The notes: generated by a model from the letters alone, not told the origin. 34,483 nt of DNA from Candidatus Magasanikiibacteriota bacterium (GCA_002716765.1 PBBY01000011.1:1-34483); one strand, 5' to 3'; positions 22,229-31,731 are shown, counted from the first letter of the stretch. Numbers and translations are program-made.

Positions 22229-22561
22229 ATGTCACAAAATACTATTTTAAACGTACTTTCTTCACCAAATGTATTTATAGAAAAACTTCTAGAAAAAAAG
22301 GGGATTACCAATTTAACACAAGATCAAAAAGATGTATATGTTCCAGAATTTGCTTCACTTTTAGAACAGCGAATAAGTTTTGCATTAATTCCAAAATTAG
22401 ACGAAAATCATAAAACACGTTTTGTTTCTTTGTTAGAAAACGAAAGCACAACAGCAGAAGAATGGAATCATTTTTGGCATGAAGCTGTGCCAAATTTTGA
22501 AGAAATGCTAAAAGAAGAGTTACGCATATTTTCCACAGACATGCTCAAAAGTTTTGAATAA
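22229..22561 (+). CDS. Unrecognised small acidic protein, 110 aa
   Basis: I do not recognise this family with confidence. The protein is soluble, helical and acidic, with a conserved-looking pattern of leucines (EKLLEKKGITNLTQDQKDVYVPEFASLLEQRI) and a tryptophan pair (EEWNHFWHEAVPNFEEML). No signal peptide or membrane helix is present. It opens a three-gene operon with a 71-aa coiled-coil protein and the 1650-aa repeat protein, so it may work with them. Confidence 0.75.
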   Translation: MSQNTILNVLSSPNVFIEKLLEKKGITNLTQDQKDVYVPEFASLLEQRISFALIPKLDENHKTRFVSLLENESTTAEEWNHFWHEAVPNFEEMLKEELRIFSTDMLKSFE

Positions 22562-22570
22562 AATTATTGT

Positions 22571-22786
22571 ATGCCAGATACTCCACAAACACAACAAACA
22601 GACGAAGTATCTACAAAAGACGAAAAAATACATGCTATGCTAGAAGAGATTCACCAAAAAAGACTTCTGCTAGAAAAAAAAGTATCACAATTAGAAAAGG
22701 ATCATTTTTTGTTATATAAAAAAACGGTAGAACAAAAAGATAAACAAGCGATTCATAGTATTTTACAGCATATTATAGATTCATAA
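22571..22786 (+). CDS. Unrecognised small coiled-coil protein, 71 aa
   Basis: The N-terminal 15 residues are polar and probably disordered (PDTPQTQQTDEVSTK), and the rest is one amphipathic coiled coil (MLEEIHQKRLLLEKKVSQLEK). No family is recognised. It starts 9 bases after the previous stop and has no SD, like the core genes. A role as a partner or adaptor of the giant protein encoded next is a guess from position. Confidence 0.65.
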   Translation: MPDTPQTQQTDEVSTKDEKIHAMLEEIHQKRLLLEKKVSQLEKDHFLLYKKTVEQKDKQAIHSILQHIIDS

Positions 22787-22815
22787 TACTTATTTTATTG
22801 TCATAATTTTAAAAT

Positions 22816-25800
22816 ATGCCAGAAGAAAGAAAAACAAAACTTCAAGAAAGGATGAAAAAATTAGAAAATGAACTTCAACAAACGGCGGAAAAATTAGAAA
22901 ATGAACTGGGTCAACCCGGCGAATTAGGTCTACTAAGTCAAGCACTGCAAACAGAGGCTGAAGGCGTTTTAAACTTAATAAGTAGATTAAACGCATTGAA
23001 AAAATCTATAGAAGGTGATAGTGGGGATGAAGTAAAAAAAATTGATGCCCTAGAGCGTGATATGGCTGACTTAGAAAGTCTTGTGATTGAGGCAAAAAAA
23101 AAGTTAACAAGCGAAGTGCGCACTAGTGAAGATTTGTCGGAAGATTTTGCACCTCAATCAGAAATAGAAAGATCTGGACAGACTGGGTTTGACCCAACCC
23201 AACTCATTATTTGGAAAAACTTGGATCCAACAGCCCGTATTATGCCTGGTGATTTAACTTCTGGTTATAAAGATTTTTCAACACGAGGTCAACAGTCACA
23301 CATACAAGTAGAAGGAATAGAGACTTTTTCTCAACAAGAACAAAACCTTATAGGGCCTCAACCTTTGGAAACAGAAACTATTTTCACAGAGGAAGAACTT
23401 GACTCCTTGTTAGCTGTGTTAGTTGATCCTGATTTAGACGATACATTACAAGAGTTGGGGCCTGGACCTTTTTCTGAAATTCTAGAATTTGTTCCAGTCG
23501 AGGTACAAGGATTACTTAATATGGGAGAAGATATACAAAAAGAACTTGAATCCAATCTAGACTTTGATAGTGCAAAAAATATATACAGAGAACAATTGAG
23601 TAATTTAAATATGGATTCTACGCTTGATGTTGTTGTGTCGTATGACCGCACACAAGAAGAAAAAGGAGAGCGCGGATCAGTGTATTTGGCACAAAAAGCT
23701 TTGGAAGAACTAAAAGAGTATATTGGAACAAAAATAGAAGAAGCCTTTGGCGAAATAGAAGGAAGAAGAGGTTTGCCAGATCTAAGCCGCATCAATTATG
23801 GTAATTATGAAAGATTTAAGACAGAAGTCCAACCATATGCTACATATCTTATAGTAAATAGTAATTTTATTCCAAAAGAATTAATACCAAGATATAAACA
23901 CATACAAGAAAAAATAGAAAGGTTACAACAAGAATTTACAGAAGCAGAAAACGCAAAAGAAGCGGCAGAAAAAATAAATGAATTTAAACAAAACATTGAA
24001 AGTAGAACCGAAGTTCCCAATAATATATTGGCATTAAGAAAACATGTAGAAGCGTGTCGTGACAATCGGTTTTTACAAGATGCTCTTGGGTATGAATTAA
24101 ATGACATTGATCAATTTTTAGACCGTTTAGAGCAGGAAAATAAACAAGAGCGATTAAGCAAATGGAATAAAGAAGAGTTTATAAAAGGAAAAATAATTTC
24201 ATTGCTAGAGTTTTGTAATAACCCATCTGTAAAGGTAAATAGATTTTTTAGCCTCAGTTTTGATAGAGATAGTGGAGTAAACGCTTCATACAATCTTGCA
24301 AATTATACAGATTCTGAAAGTAATCCCATTATTCAACAATCAGATGTAACTGCTGTATTAGAAAAACTGACAACAGTTGGTATTCTTAAAAAAGAACATG
24401 GCCGTTACAGCCTTCTAGAAAGACGTGATCCCGAAAAATTAAAAACCCATTACCAGCAGCTAGCTGTTCAAGAATTGCGTCAATATATCTTTCAGAATCC
24501 AGGGGAAAATACTATTACCTCTAATGTTTTAGCAGATAAGCTTTGTATTACGGAAGGCAATATATTAGGTTATGATATTACTAAGTATTTAACAAGTCAG
24601 AAACTTCTTCAAAAAATAAGAGGGCGAGACGGTGAATTTACTATTAAAAAACAAGAAATACAGAACAAACTTGATCAAGAATTTAGCAAAAGTAGTGTTA
24701 CGGAAATAATTGCAGAAAAAAGAGACGGTATTACCAATGCAAAATCAGTAAAAGATATTATAGATTGTTTTGGTGATAGCTTATACCGTGCAGAAATGCA
24801 GCATATAATGAAGGCTCTAATCACTATTGAAAAAACAAAAGACACGACAACGGATCAGCATGCCTTGCGTAGCTTAGAGTATATTCCAGAATTACACCAA
24901 AGAGTAAAAGAAATAATACAGAATGAAAGTGTGGTTTTGCGAGCAGAAAATCTAGAGGTTCTATTTAATATAACAAGAGATCTAGAAACAGGAATGAGTG
25001 AAGATGATTTAGAAAACAATCTCATTAATCTCCCAAAAGAACAAATAGATCAATTAGTAACAAAAAGTGGGCATAAAGATACACATCTTCGGGCTATACC
25101 AGAAATATACGGTATTCGGAAAACAACCTCAAGATTAATAGACATGCTTATAGAGCAAAAGAGGTCGGAAAGAGAAGCAAAAATACAAAGTGCGCAAGAT
25201 CTGTTAGACGTAAAGAAAAAGCTTGGGAAAACGAATATCGGTAATATATACAATGAAACTGGCGAAATTATTGTAGTGAAAAAGATGCGCGAAATAGTAG
25301 ACACATTAATAGACGCATCCGAAAGTGATGAATTAGAAACAGTAAGTCCTTTGCGCATTACAGCATTAGTCAAGACACTTCCAGAAGTATATGGTATTCA
25401 AGAAAAAGTAACAGAATTGTACATGAGAAAAAGAATAGAAAGTGTGGAAACCATATATGATTTACAAAAGGAAGTTGATTTGCAAATTGATTTAGAATTA
25501 TTTTCTGGCAATAACACTTCTTGGAAAAATGGTGTAAACATAACAGGAGAAAATGGTTTTTGGGATAGCATTAAATCATCTTTAGTAAACGGAGAAGATA
25601 TTGATTTTACCTATGAAGATGAAGATGGAATCACACATAAATTGGTAGATGGATTTGCAACAGATCATTTTGGGATTAATAACATATTAGAACGTTTAGC
25701 AAAAGAGCTTCAAGCTGATATAAAAACAAAAACGACCAATATTAACGAATCTAATAGTCTTGAGTCTTTGCAAGAAACAGTGAGTAGTTTTGGAGACATA

Positions 25801-27768
25801 GAAGATTTAGATTTTGTTTCTTGGTCTGCAGAAGACATTGAAAAAGCTTTTTTATGTATATTAGAAGCTACCAGTATTTCTATGGACACTGTTTGGGAAT
25901 CAACTGAAGAAGAAAGTTTGGTTCTACAAGAGAAAATAGAAGTTGAGAAAAACTTAAAAGATCTTCCAGATATGTATAACCTGCGAGAAAAAGCAAAAGA
26001 ATTATACTTCAAAAAAAGATTGGAAGTGGTAAAAAACTTTAGCGAATTACATGGTGAATTTGCGTATTTCGATTTTGTTGATTCACGACTTTTAGAAATA
26101 GAGGGAACTCAGGATCAAGGAATTAACAAATACACAGATACGCTAACACCGTTTTCTAACCACGTTTACCAATCGGTCGTAGACTTTAACCCTAAAAAAG
26201 CAAAAGAAGGGGAAACGGTGTTTGGGAGAATATTAAACGAAGAGGGGAATGAGGCTTTAGAAGGTATTTCTGAAGACTTTGATTTACGGAAAACAACAGA
26301 AAGATGTATTCCACAACAAGCAATCGAAAGCGCAAGAACAATGGCACAATTACATGCCATAATACATGAAATCGCGACAATGGTAGACGGTGATGACACC
26401 TTATCCGAAAGGTTTGGTTTGGGACAGTCTTCAGAAGAAAAAGAACAGTGGAAAGAGGCAGAAGAAGGTGCGCAAGAAATTGCAAAAAAACTAGATGACG
26501 GAATAGTTATGAATACCGATCACTTGTTTGTAGAAAAACTGCCAGATATATTTGGTATTAAAGACAAGGCGAAAGATTTTATTATAGAGTTTGTACAAAA
26601 TACAGCAGATATTTGCATACCTCTTATCCAAGTTTCGTCGTCATTTGACGAGCTGCGCAGCTTTTTAAAAGATGAGTATGGAGGGGGTGTATTTTATTCT
26701 ATAGAAAGAAAAAAGAAAACAATGAAAATGTTTTCTCTTCAGCCATTTATGGAGCGGATGAAAAAAACAGAAGATCGCGTAAAAAAAGGAGACGTACCAA
26801 CTGATGCAGAGTTAGAAGCAGATTTTGGTAAAATACCAGAACTAAAAAATAAAATTACAGAATTCATAGAAGAAAAGGCCCAAGACTTTAACGAGCATCA
26901 ACAAATGGTAAGAATAATCGGCGAACGAAAATTAGTAGACATTATGACAGAAGTTGTAGATGTGTTTGATTCAAAACATTGGAGTAGAAAAAAGTTAGGG
27001 GCCGCAAGAGAAAAAGCAAAGAATAAAATAAAGACTGTATTTGACACTCTGTCACCAGATCAGAAAAAAAGAGTGATCGATGAATATTGTTATGGTGCAG
27101 AAGAAATTTTTGATCCATTTGTAAAAGGCTGGAAAGAAAATAAAGCAGAAGCAGTCTATGGCGCGCTAGAAGAAATATTTTACGCTAATTTCATTTTAGA
27201 AGCAAAAAAAGATAAGAAAATAGAAAAAAATAGGAGATTGTCTGTTGGTAGTCGTGGCGATTCGGCCGGTGCAAGATCGGGAGTCGCATGGGGTGCAGGT
27301 ATTGCTTTTGCAGGAGTCTGCGCTTCTTGGCCAGTAACAGGCACTATTGCCGGAGCTCTTGTTGGGGCTAAAGTATTTTATTCCGCGGTACGCAAAGCTA
27401 AGGGTGACAAAAAAAAGTTTACCGAAGAAGTAAATAAGCACATTAGAAAAAAGAAGGAAGAAACGATTAGAACATTAAAAAGTGCAAAAGCCGGAAGAGG
27501 TGTTTATTCATCTGCACGAGTTGCCGAAGCATTGCATATTGCTTTAAATACTCATAGTCCTGATTTTAGGAAAGAACTTGTTGTCCATCAGCTACATTCT
27601 AAAGATTGGAATAAAGGCTTAGATGATGAAAGTCAACAAAATATACAGCTAGAACATGCAATAATAAACCTAAGAAGACAAAACACTGAATTGAGAGAGA
27701 GCGTAGATATAGAAAAGTTATTTTGGAAGCATAGCGAACAATTAGAGAGTGAAGAGCGATATGGCTAA
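22816..27768 (+). CDS. Giant repeat protein, 1650 aa, unknown function
   Basis: No family is recognised and there is no signal peptide, P-loop or obvious enzyme motif. From the N-terminus: coiled coil (about 1-110), acidic low-complexity region (about 115-250), helical region, two winged-helix-like modules (about 495-545, SDVTAVLEKLTTVGILKKEHGRYSL, and about 560-615), then a series of degenerate repeats of about 95 residues, each with a core like LPEVYGIQEKVTELYMRKRIE. Cores start near residues 690, 761, 855, 950, 1050, 1150, 1242 and 1340, with a weaker one near 357. A Gly/Ala-rich hydrophobic stretch (about 1485-1525) and a charged tail follow. It uses one sixth of the window, so it must matter to the cell. 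Confidence 0.85.
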   Translation: MPEERKTKLQERMKKLENELQQTAEKLENELGQPGELGLLSQALQTEAEGVLNLISRLNALKKSIEGDSGDEVKKIDALERDMADLESLVIEAKKKLTSEVRTSEDLSEDFAPQSEIERSGQTGFDPTQLIIWKNLDPTARIMPGDLTSGYKDFSTRGQQSHIQVEGIETFSQQEQNLIGPQPLETETIFTEEELDSLLAVLVDPDLDDTLQELGPGPFSEILEFVPVEVQGLLNMGEDIQKELESNLDFDSAKNIYREQLSNLNMDSTLDVVVSYDRTQEEKGERGSVYLAQKALEELKEYIGTKIEEAFGEIEGRRGLPDLSRINYGNYERFKTEVQPYATYLIVNSNFIPKELIPRYKHIQEKIERLQQEFTEAENAKEAAEKINEFKQNIESRTEVPNNILALRKHVEACRDNRFLQDALGYELNDIDQFLDRLEQENKQERLSKWNKEEFIKGKIISLLEFCNNPSVKVNRFFSLSFDRDSGVNASYNLANYTDSESNPIIQQSDVTAVLEKLTTVGILKKEHGRYSLLERRDPEKLKTHYQQLAVQELRQYIFQNPGENTITSNVLADKLCITEGNILGYDITKYLTSQKLLQKIRGRDGEFTIKKQEIQNKLDQEFSKSSVTEIIAEKRDGITNAKSVKDIIDCFGDSLYRAEMQHIMKALITIEKTKDTTTDQHALRSLEYIPELHQRVKEIIQNESVVLRAENLEVLFNITRDLETGMSEDDLENNLINLPKEQIDQLVTKSGHKDTHLRAIPEIYGIRKTTSRLIDMLIEQKRSEREAKIQSAQDLLDVKKKLGKTNIGNIYNETGEIIVVKKMREIVDTLIDASESDELETVSPLRITALVKTLPEVYGIQEKVTELYMRKRIESVETIYDLQKEVDLQIDLELFSGNNTSWKNGVNITGENGFWDSIKSSLVNGEDIDFTYEDEDGITHKLVDGFATDHFGINNILERLAKELQADIKTKTTNINESNSLESLQETVSSFGDIEDLDFVSWSAEDIEKAFLCILEATSISMDTVWESTEEESLVLQEKIEVEKNLKDLPDMYNLREKAKELYFKKRLEVVKNFSELHGEFAYFDFVDSRLLEIEGTQDQGINKYTDTLTPFSNHVYQSVVDFNPKKAKEGETVFGRILNEEGNEALEGISEDFDLRKTTERCIPQQAIESARTMAQLHAIIHEIATMVDGDDTLSERFGLGQSSEEKEQWKEAEEGAQEIAKKLDDGIVMNTDHLFVEKLPDIFGIKDKAKDFIIEFVQNTADICIPLIQVSSSFDELRSFLKDEYGGGVFYSIERKKKTMKMFSLQPFMERMKKTEDRVKKGDVPTDAELEADFGKIPELKNKITEFIEEKAQDFNEHQQMVRIIGERKLVDIMTEVVDVFDSKHWSRKKLGAAREKAKNKIKTVFDTLSPDQKKRVIDEYCYGAEEIFDPFVKGWKENKAEAVYGALEEIFYANFILEAKKDKKIEKNRRLSVGSRGDSAGARSGVAWGAGIAFAGVCASWPVTGTIAGALVGAKVFYSAVRKAKGDKKKFTEEVNKHIRKKKEETIRTLKSAKAGRGVYSSARVAEALHIALNTHSPDFRKELVVHQLHSKDWNKGLDDESQQNIQLEHAIINLRRQNTELRESVDIEKLFWKHSEQLESEERYG

Positions 27769-27775
27769 TAAAAAA

Positions 27776-27810
27776 ACAAAAAACTACCAAAATAAACCGG
27801 TGGTTTTTTG
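27776..27810 (+). terminator. Terminator of the giant-protein operon
   Basis: AAAAACTACC, a 10-base loop and GGTGGTTTTTT form a stem with one G-T pair, beginning just after the stop codon. Confidence 0.8.
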
Positions 27811-27823
27811 TTTGTGCCTTCCC

Positions 27824-27852
27824 TTGACAAAATGGCAAAATTATGCTAATAT
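27824..27852 (+). promoter_or_regulatory. Promoter of the 509-aa membrane protein gene
   Basis: TTGACA (27824-27829) and TAATAT (27847-27852) are 17 bases apart, with TGC before the -10 (extended type). It is a strong promoter, about 40 bases before the GTG start. Confidence 0.85.
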
Positions 27853-27894
27853 AACACGTTAATTGTTCATTCAAATAAAAAAAAGGAGACTCTC

Positions 27895-29424
27895 GTGAAC
27901 AGAAAATCAGATATTACCCAGGATCAGTGCATAGCAAAGAAGTGTGCGCATTTACTTTGTATAGTAATTTTAATGTGTGTGCTTGTGTTTTTGCCATTTT
28001 TGGTACAAGTCACCATCATTTCTTTGGTGCTTTTCGTAATACTTGTAGTATACAAAGGTATTACAAAAACATATCACCCAAAGGCATACGAAGTTGAAGC
28101 CGCAAGATTTGGTATCCACACTTTTGTGTTATTGGCGTCATTGTTCAGTTCGGTTCAGGTTTTAGACCATTACATCCTAAACCCACCGCCAGAACAAGAA
28201 GTTGTGGCCGTAAGTACTTCTGCTGATGATACTACTAAAGCGCCTACTATACCTTTAGCTTATACAGCTACCACACCTAAACCAGAAAGAAGAGTTGTGG
28301 CCTCTGCTAAACCACAAAGAAAGCGACAAGCTAGGAAGCAAGTGGTGAACAAAGAGTCGGTACAATCGGTTCGTGTGAAGTGTTATACTCTTCCTGTCAG
28401 TGTAAGAAGTGAAATTTACCTATATCTTATGGCAAAGTCAACACTTAAGATGTGGTTAAGAAAGGCACCAAGATACCTTTCGGGATTATCTGGTGAAAAA
28501 CGATTTGCGTTTGAGATCCTTATAGAAAAGCGCAAAGCAGAAATGCGTCAAATCGAAGAAGGGAGTTCTGTACGGGTTTTTAAGAGTATTAACATTGTTG
28601 AATCTGTTTTTCATATCCACCTCACAGACAATACACATACATCTTGCTTTGGGATAGAATTAAGTACAGGATCTCCTAAATCAACATACGCGACAGCACA
28701 GTATCATCTATCTAATAATAATCTTCACCACCTTTTCAACGGTGAAATAGAAGAGGAAATCCAACGAAGCAAAGATGCTATTGCGGCAAGACTTGCACAG
28801 CAAGAGGAAGAAAGGAAGCGCATAGCAGCTGCCGCAGCTCGTGAGAGAGAACTAGATAGACGGTATCCAAACCGCCACCAAATGACTGCGTTACTTGCGC
28901 AAATCAACCAAAAAGGCTCAGCCTCGGTTGGGGATTTGCTTCGGTCACTGCAGTTGGCTGGGTTGGGGAAGGATAGAAATTTGGTGAACCTGTATCGGTC
29001 TTATCAGTTTATCGCACTTCACGTACTTACACGCGCAGTAATAAAACGCACGTACCACGTAGCAAAAGTGCGACTTGGTTTGGTTGCAAATCGCATCAAA
29101 AGAGAGCGCACAGTCATTTCTAAAATACTTCTTGAGTCATTTACTCAAAAAGCAGAGAAGAAAAGGCGCATCAAGCAGTTTTTAAAGATCCTCTCTAACG
29201 CACAGATTGCTGCACCGCATCCTGGAGATGCTGGAACACGTACAGCTTTGTATACGTTTATATGGCGTCAAACCACAGAAGCTTCCCGTCAACATTTTGT
29301 GCATACTGCCAAAGCCCATGAAGCAAAAATTGGGTATTTGGGAGTATTCCTGACCGAAGCCGGATATCGTGAGAAGAGTGCTCTAAAATCGCAACAAGTA
29401 TATAACCAAATACTTGGACGCTAG
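27895..29424 (+). CDS. Unrecognised membrane protein, 509 aa
   Basis: No family is recognised. Three hydrophobic segments are near the N-terminus (about 17-35, 38-55, 72-92), followed by a Pro/Thr-rich linker (96-130), a strongly basic stretch (PQRKRQARKQ) and a large soluble part. The latter has a coiled coil (EEIQRSKDAIAARLAQQEEERKR, about 283-305) and a basic helical C-terminus. The start is GTG with a good SD (AAAAGGAG, six bases before). The gene has its own strong promoter and two hairpins after its stop, one showing AAGGAGG in its loop. Higher GC and different codon use from the giant gene before it suggest a separate origin. Confidence 0.75.
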   Translation: MNRKSDITQDQCIAKKCAHLLCIVILMCVLVFLPFLVQVTIISLVLFVILVVYKGITKTYHPKAYEVEAARFGIHTFVLLASLFSSVQVLDHYILNPPPEQEVVAVSTSADDTTKAPTIPLAYTATTPKPERRVVASAKPQRKRQARKQVVNKESVQSVRVKCYTLPVSVRSEIYLYLMAKSTLKMWLRKAPRYLSGLSGEKRFAFEILIEKRKAEMRQIEEGSSVRVFKSINIVESVFHIHLTDNTHTSCFGIELSTGSPKSTYATAQYHLSNNNLHHLFNGEIEEEIQRSKDAIAARLAQQEEERKRIAAAAARERELDRRYPNRHQMTALLAQINQKGSASVGDLLRSLQLAGLGKDRNLVNLYRSYQFIALHVLTRAVIKRTYHVAKVRLGLVANRIKRERTVISKILLESFTQKAEKKRRIKQFLKILSNAQIAAPHPGDAGTRTALYTFIWRQTTEASRQHFVHTAKAHEAKIGYLGVFLTEAGYREKSALKSQQVYNQILGR

Positions 29425-29434
29425 CTCATTTACC

Positions 29435-29457
29435 GTATCATTAAAAGGAGGTGATAC
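29435..29457 (+). promoter_or_regulatory. 3' UTR hairpin with SD sequence in the loop
   Basis: GTATCA (29435-29440) pairs with TGATAC (29452-29457). The 11-base loop TTAAAAGGAGG, together with the first bases of the second arm, gives AAAAGGAGGTGAT (29443-29455), a perfect match to the complement of the conserved 16S rRNA 3' end. No start codon follows at a usable distance; a terminator follows instead. Confidence 0.7.
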
Positions 29458-29462
29458 AAAAG

Positions 29463-29490
29463 CATCTTGTATTTTAGCAAGATGTTTTTT
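29463..29490 (+). terminator. Terminator of the 509-aa protein gene
   Basis: CATCTTG, an 8-base loop, CAAGATG and six T. Confidence 0.9.
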
Positions 29491-29516
29491 AATACAAATA
29501 AATTAAGATAAATAAA

Positions 29517-29540
29517 AGAACTCTGCGTTTACAGAGTTCT
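29517..29540 (-). terminator. Terminator of the 707-aa protein gene
   Basis: AGAACTCTG and CAGAGTTCT form a perfect 9-bp stem around a 6-base loop; on the minus strand TTTTATTT follows. Confidence 0.85.
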
Positions 29541-29542
29541 GT

Positions 29543-29569
29543 AAGAGACCCTCCTTGTCTCTTTTTTTT
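29543..29569. promoter_or_regulatory. Hairpin with AAGGAGG (minus) or CCTCCTT (plus) loop
   Basis: AAGAGAC and GTCTCTT form a 7-bp stem around a loop that is exactly CCTCCTT on the plus strand and AAGGAGG on the minus strand. A run of T follows on the plus strand, so it is also a backup terminator there. On the minus strand it lies in the 3' UTR of the 707-aa protein gene, before that gene's terminator. Confidence 0.8.
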
Positions 29570-29607
29570 GTGTTTAGCCTCAAACCCCTCAACCAAGCGT
29601 CAGTATT

Positions 29608-31731
29608 TTAGACCTCGCTTTGACTATCGTCATTACCTGTATTACCCGCACCAGGAGTTAACGGTTCAGATTGATCAGTCTGAACTTCGTCACCTTGGTT
29701 TGTATTTGGAAGTAAAACGGTTGCCTGATTAAGCAAATCTGCTGATACCGAAACATTTACACCATCTAACTGGTTTGTGTCTGGTTGTAAAGCAGGTGTA
29801 TCATTCAGGGACGAAACTACTTCTGGCGAAAGATCTGCAGCCTCTGATGCGTTGGTTGGTGCGATCGAATCTTCTCGATCAAGTAGACTTGTAGAGCCAT
29901 ACGAACCTTGGGAACTTCCAGCTGATAAGAATTCAAAATTAGTTGTTCCGCCCACGCTCTGTGAAAGAGGACTGTTTTGATCTTGTAAGCTTCGAGTATT
30001 CAAGGACACGTTTACTTTGATAGAATCAATAATACTCGTAACATCCTGCACTGTAGGAGCGTCACCATATCGACTGAGAAAGTCAGTTTTTCCGGCAACA
30101 GTAAGGTTGCGAATTAGTGCATCTTTCTCCGCCTCTAAACCTTGCAAATTATCAGCCCAAAATCCATTGATAGATTCTTGAACTCTGCTTTGTTTTTTGG
30201 TTCCAATAATAACATTTGCCAATTGGTGTAACTTATTACGGTACTCTGTCAGGAGTTCGGGGTATCGGTCCATGTCAGCTGCAACTTGTTCGATTCTCGC
30301 GCTCTTTGCTTCGACTAAAGCTGTTTTCGAGTCGGTTTCTAGCTGAGCTTCTTGTTGTGCTAAAAGTTGTAAACTTACCTTATGGCTCTCCTCCATTTTA
30401 GCGAGGGTTTCCCGCTGTTTTTCAAGAGTTTTCGTTTCGTTTGCAAGCCGTTGGGCTGCGTCAGCTTCTGCCTGGATTGCCGGAGTAGGATCTTTCCATT
30501 CCAAGGTGTCATACAGCTGATCTGGAAGTAAGTCTTTACCCACTTTTGTAGGGTTAGGACCATCTTCACTAGACCACTCGGGGAGAACAAGACCAACACG
30601 AGCTAACTGCATCTCAAATCCATTAAGCACTCGAAGAGGTGTCTTGACTTTATCATCCCATACGGCATCAACCTTTTCTTTCAGCTCTGCTTTCGTGAAG
30701 AATCTACCATCATCTTCATTTCTTGAGGTTATTAAATCCTTTCGCTGAGCAAAAAACAATGTGAGCGCGCTCGAGACTTTCCTCTTAAGGTTTGTGTGGA
30801 TTTTGCTTACTTCTGCTTTGTTAATAGCATAGTAAATATCCAACTCCTCATTACGAATCCAAAGTGCCAAGAGTGTGGCAAACCATAACAGGAAAACAAA
30901 AGTTCTGGTATTTTGAATTGCGCCAGCTTTCATTTCGTCTTGCTCTAAAACTCCCATCGCTTGTGTAGTAATCCAGTTTTTTCCAGTGATGGCATAACTG
31001 TCATACAAACTATCAAGAGATTGATCGGCAAGCCCCGCCTTTTTTGCTGCGACTAACGCATCTCTCTTTGCTTGTTTATCTGTAATCTCCTTGTTTATCG
31101 CAGCAATTGCTTCGGAAAATTCTTTTGACTTACTTTTGGTTTCTATTTTGTGTTTAGCAATATCTAGTCGGGTTTCCCGATTGCTTGCTGTCTCCACTTT
31201 GGTTAAACGCTTTCCTTTTGCAGGTGTTATTATTGTGGCATTAAGCGCGGTAAGTTCATCAGCCCTTTGTTTACCGTAGGTCTTTAACAGCTCTTGCTGT
31301 GTGCTTAACAACCTTTGCTTTTCGGCGACGAAAGTCTTAATTTCTTGCTCCACTTTTGCTTCAACCTGGGATTCCGCCTGTGTTAAGACAAGCGCTTTTG
31401 CCGCTTTGTCGATATCCTCTTGAAACCACGCATATGGAAACGAAAAGGTGACTGCGAACGCAACTGCGATATTTAGAAGCAGTGGTCCGAACACGGAACG
31501 CTTTTTGGGGAAGTGGTTTTGTAACGGTCCTTTTTGCACACCTTTGTCTGCTTTTAGCAAAGCAGTTTGCAGAATAAAGGCAAAAGGAAGTGTAAAAATT
31601 GCAAACAATACACTTGTGCTATAAGCGGCATATGCGGCGCTTATACTGCACGCAAGTATAAAGAAGAGTAAAATGTAACAGTATTTGGGTGCATTACACA
31701 CACCATTTGCAATAGAAAAAAGTTGTTTCAT
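29608..31731 (-). CDS. Membrane protein with DUF4407-like topology, 707 aa
   Basis: Layout: two membrane helices near the N-terminus (about 18-37, 39-58), a third (about 81-101, ending FPYAWFQEDID), a long basic/acidic coiled coil (105-235), a fourth helix (276-293), then a cytoplasmic or outer coiled-coil part and a Ser/Thr/Asn-rich acidic tail that is probably disordered (about 590-707). This order of helices and coil resembles DUF4407 proteins, but I see no decisive motif. I start it at the ATG at 31731: TAGGAG lies 8 bases upstream, whereas the ORF-track ATG at 31806 has no SD and lies close to the expected transcription start. It stands alone behind a TTGACA promoter. Confidence 0.72.
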   Translation of the reverse strand: MKQLFSIANGVCNAPKYCYILLFFILACSISAAYAAYSTSVLFAIFTLPFAFILQTALLKADKGVQKGPLQNHFPKKRSVFGPLLLNIAVAFAVTFSFPYAWFQEDIDKAAKALVLTQAESQVEAKVEQEIKTFVAEKQRLLSTQQELLKTYGKQRADELTALNATIITPAKGKRLTKVETASNRETRLDIAKHKIETKSKSKEFSEAIAAINKEITDKQAKRDALVAAKKAGLADQSLDSLYDSYAITGKNWITTQAMGVLEQDEMKAGAIQNTRTFVFLLWFATLLALWIRNEELDIYYAINKAEVSKIHTNLKRKVSSALTLFFAQRKDLITSRNEDDGRFFTKAELKEKVDAVWDDKVKTPLRVLNGFEMQLARVGLVLPEWSSEDGPNPTKVGKDLLPDQLYDTLEWKDPTPAIQAEADAAQRLANETKTLEKQRETLAKMEESHKVSLQLLAQQEAQLETDSKTALVEAKSARIEQVAADMDRYPELLTEYRNKLHQLANVIIGTKKQSRVQESINGFWADNLQGLEAEKDALIRNLTVAGKTDFLSRYGDAPTVQDVTSIIDSIKVNVSLNTRSLQDQNSPLSQSVGGTTNFEFLSAGSSQGSYGSTSLLDREDSIAPTNASEAADLSPEVVSSLNDTPALQPDTNQLDGVNVSVSADLLNQATVLLPNTNQGDEVQTDQSEPLTPGAGNTGNDDSQSEV

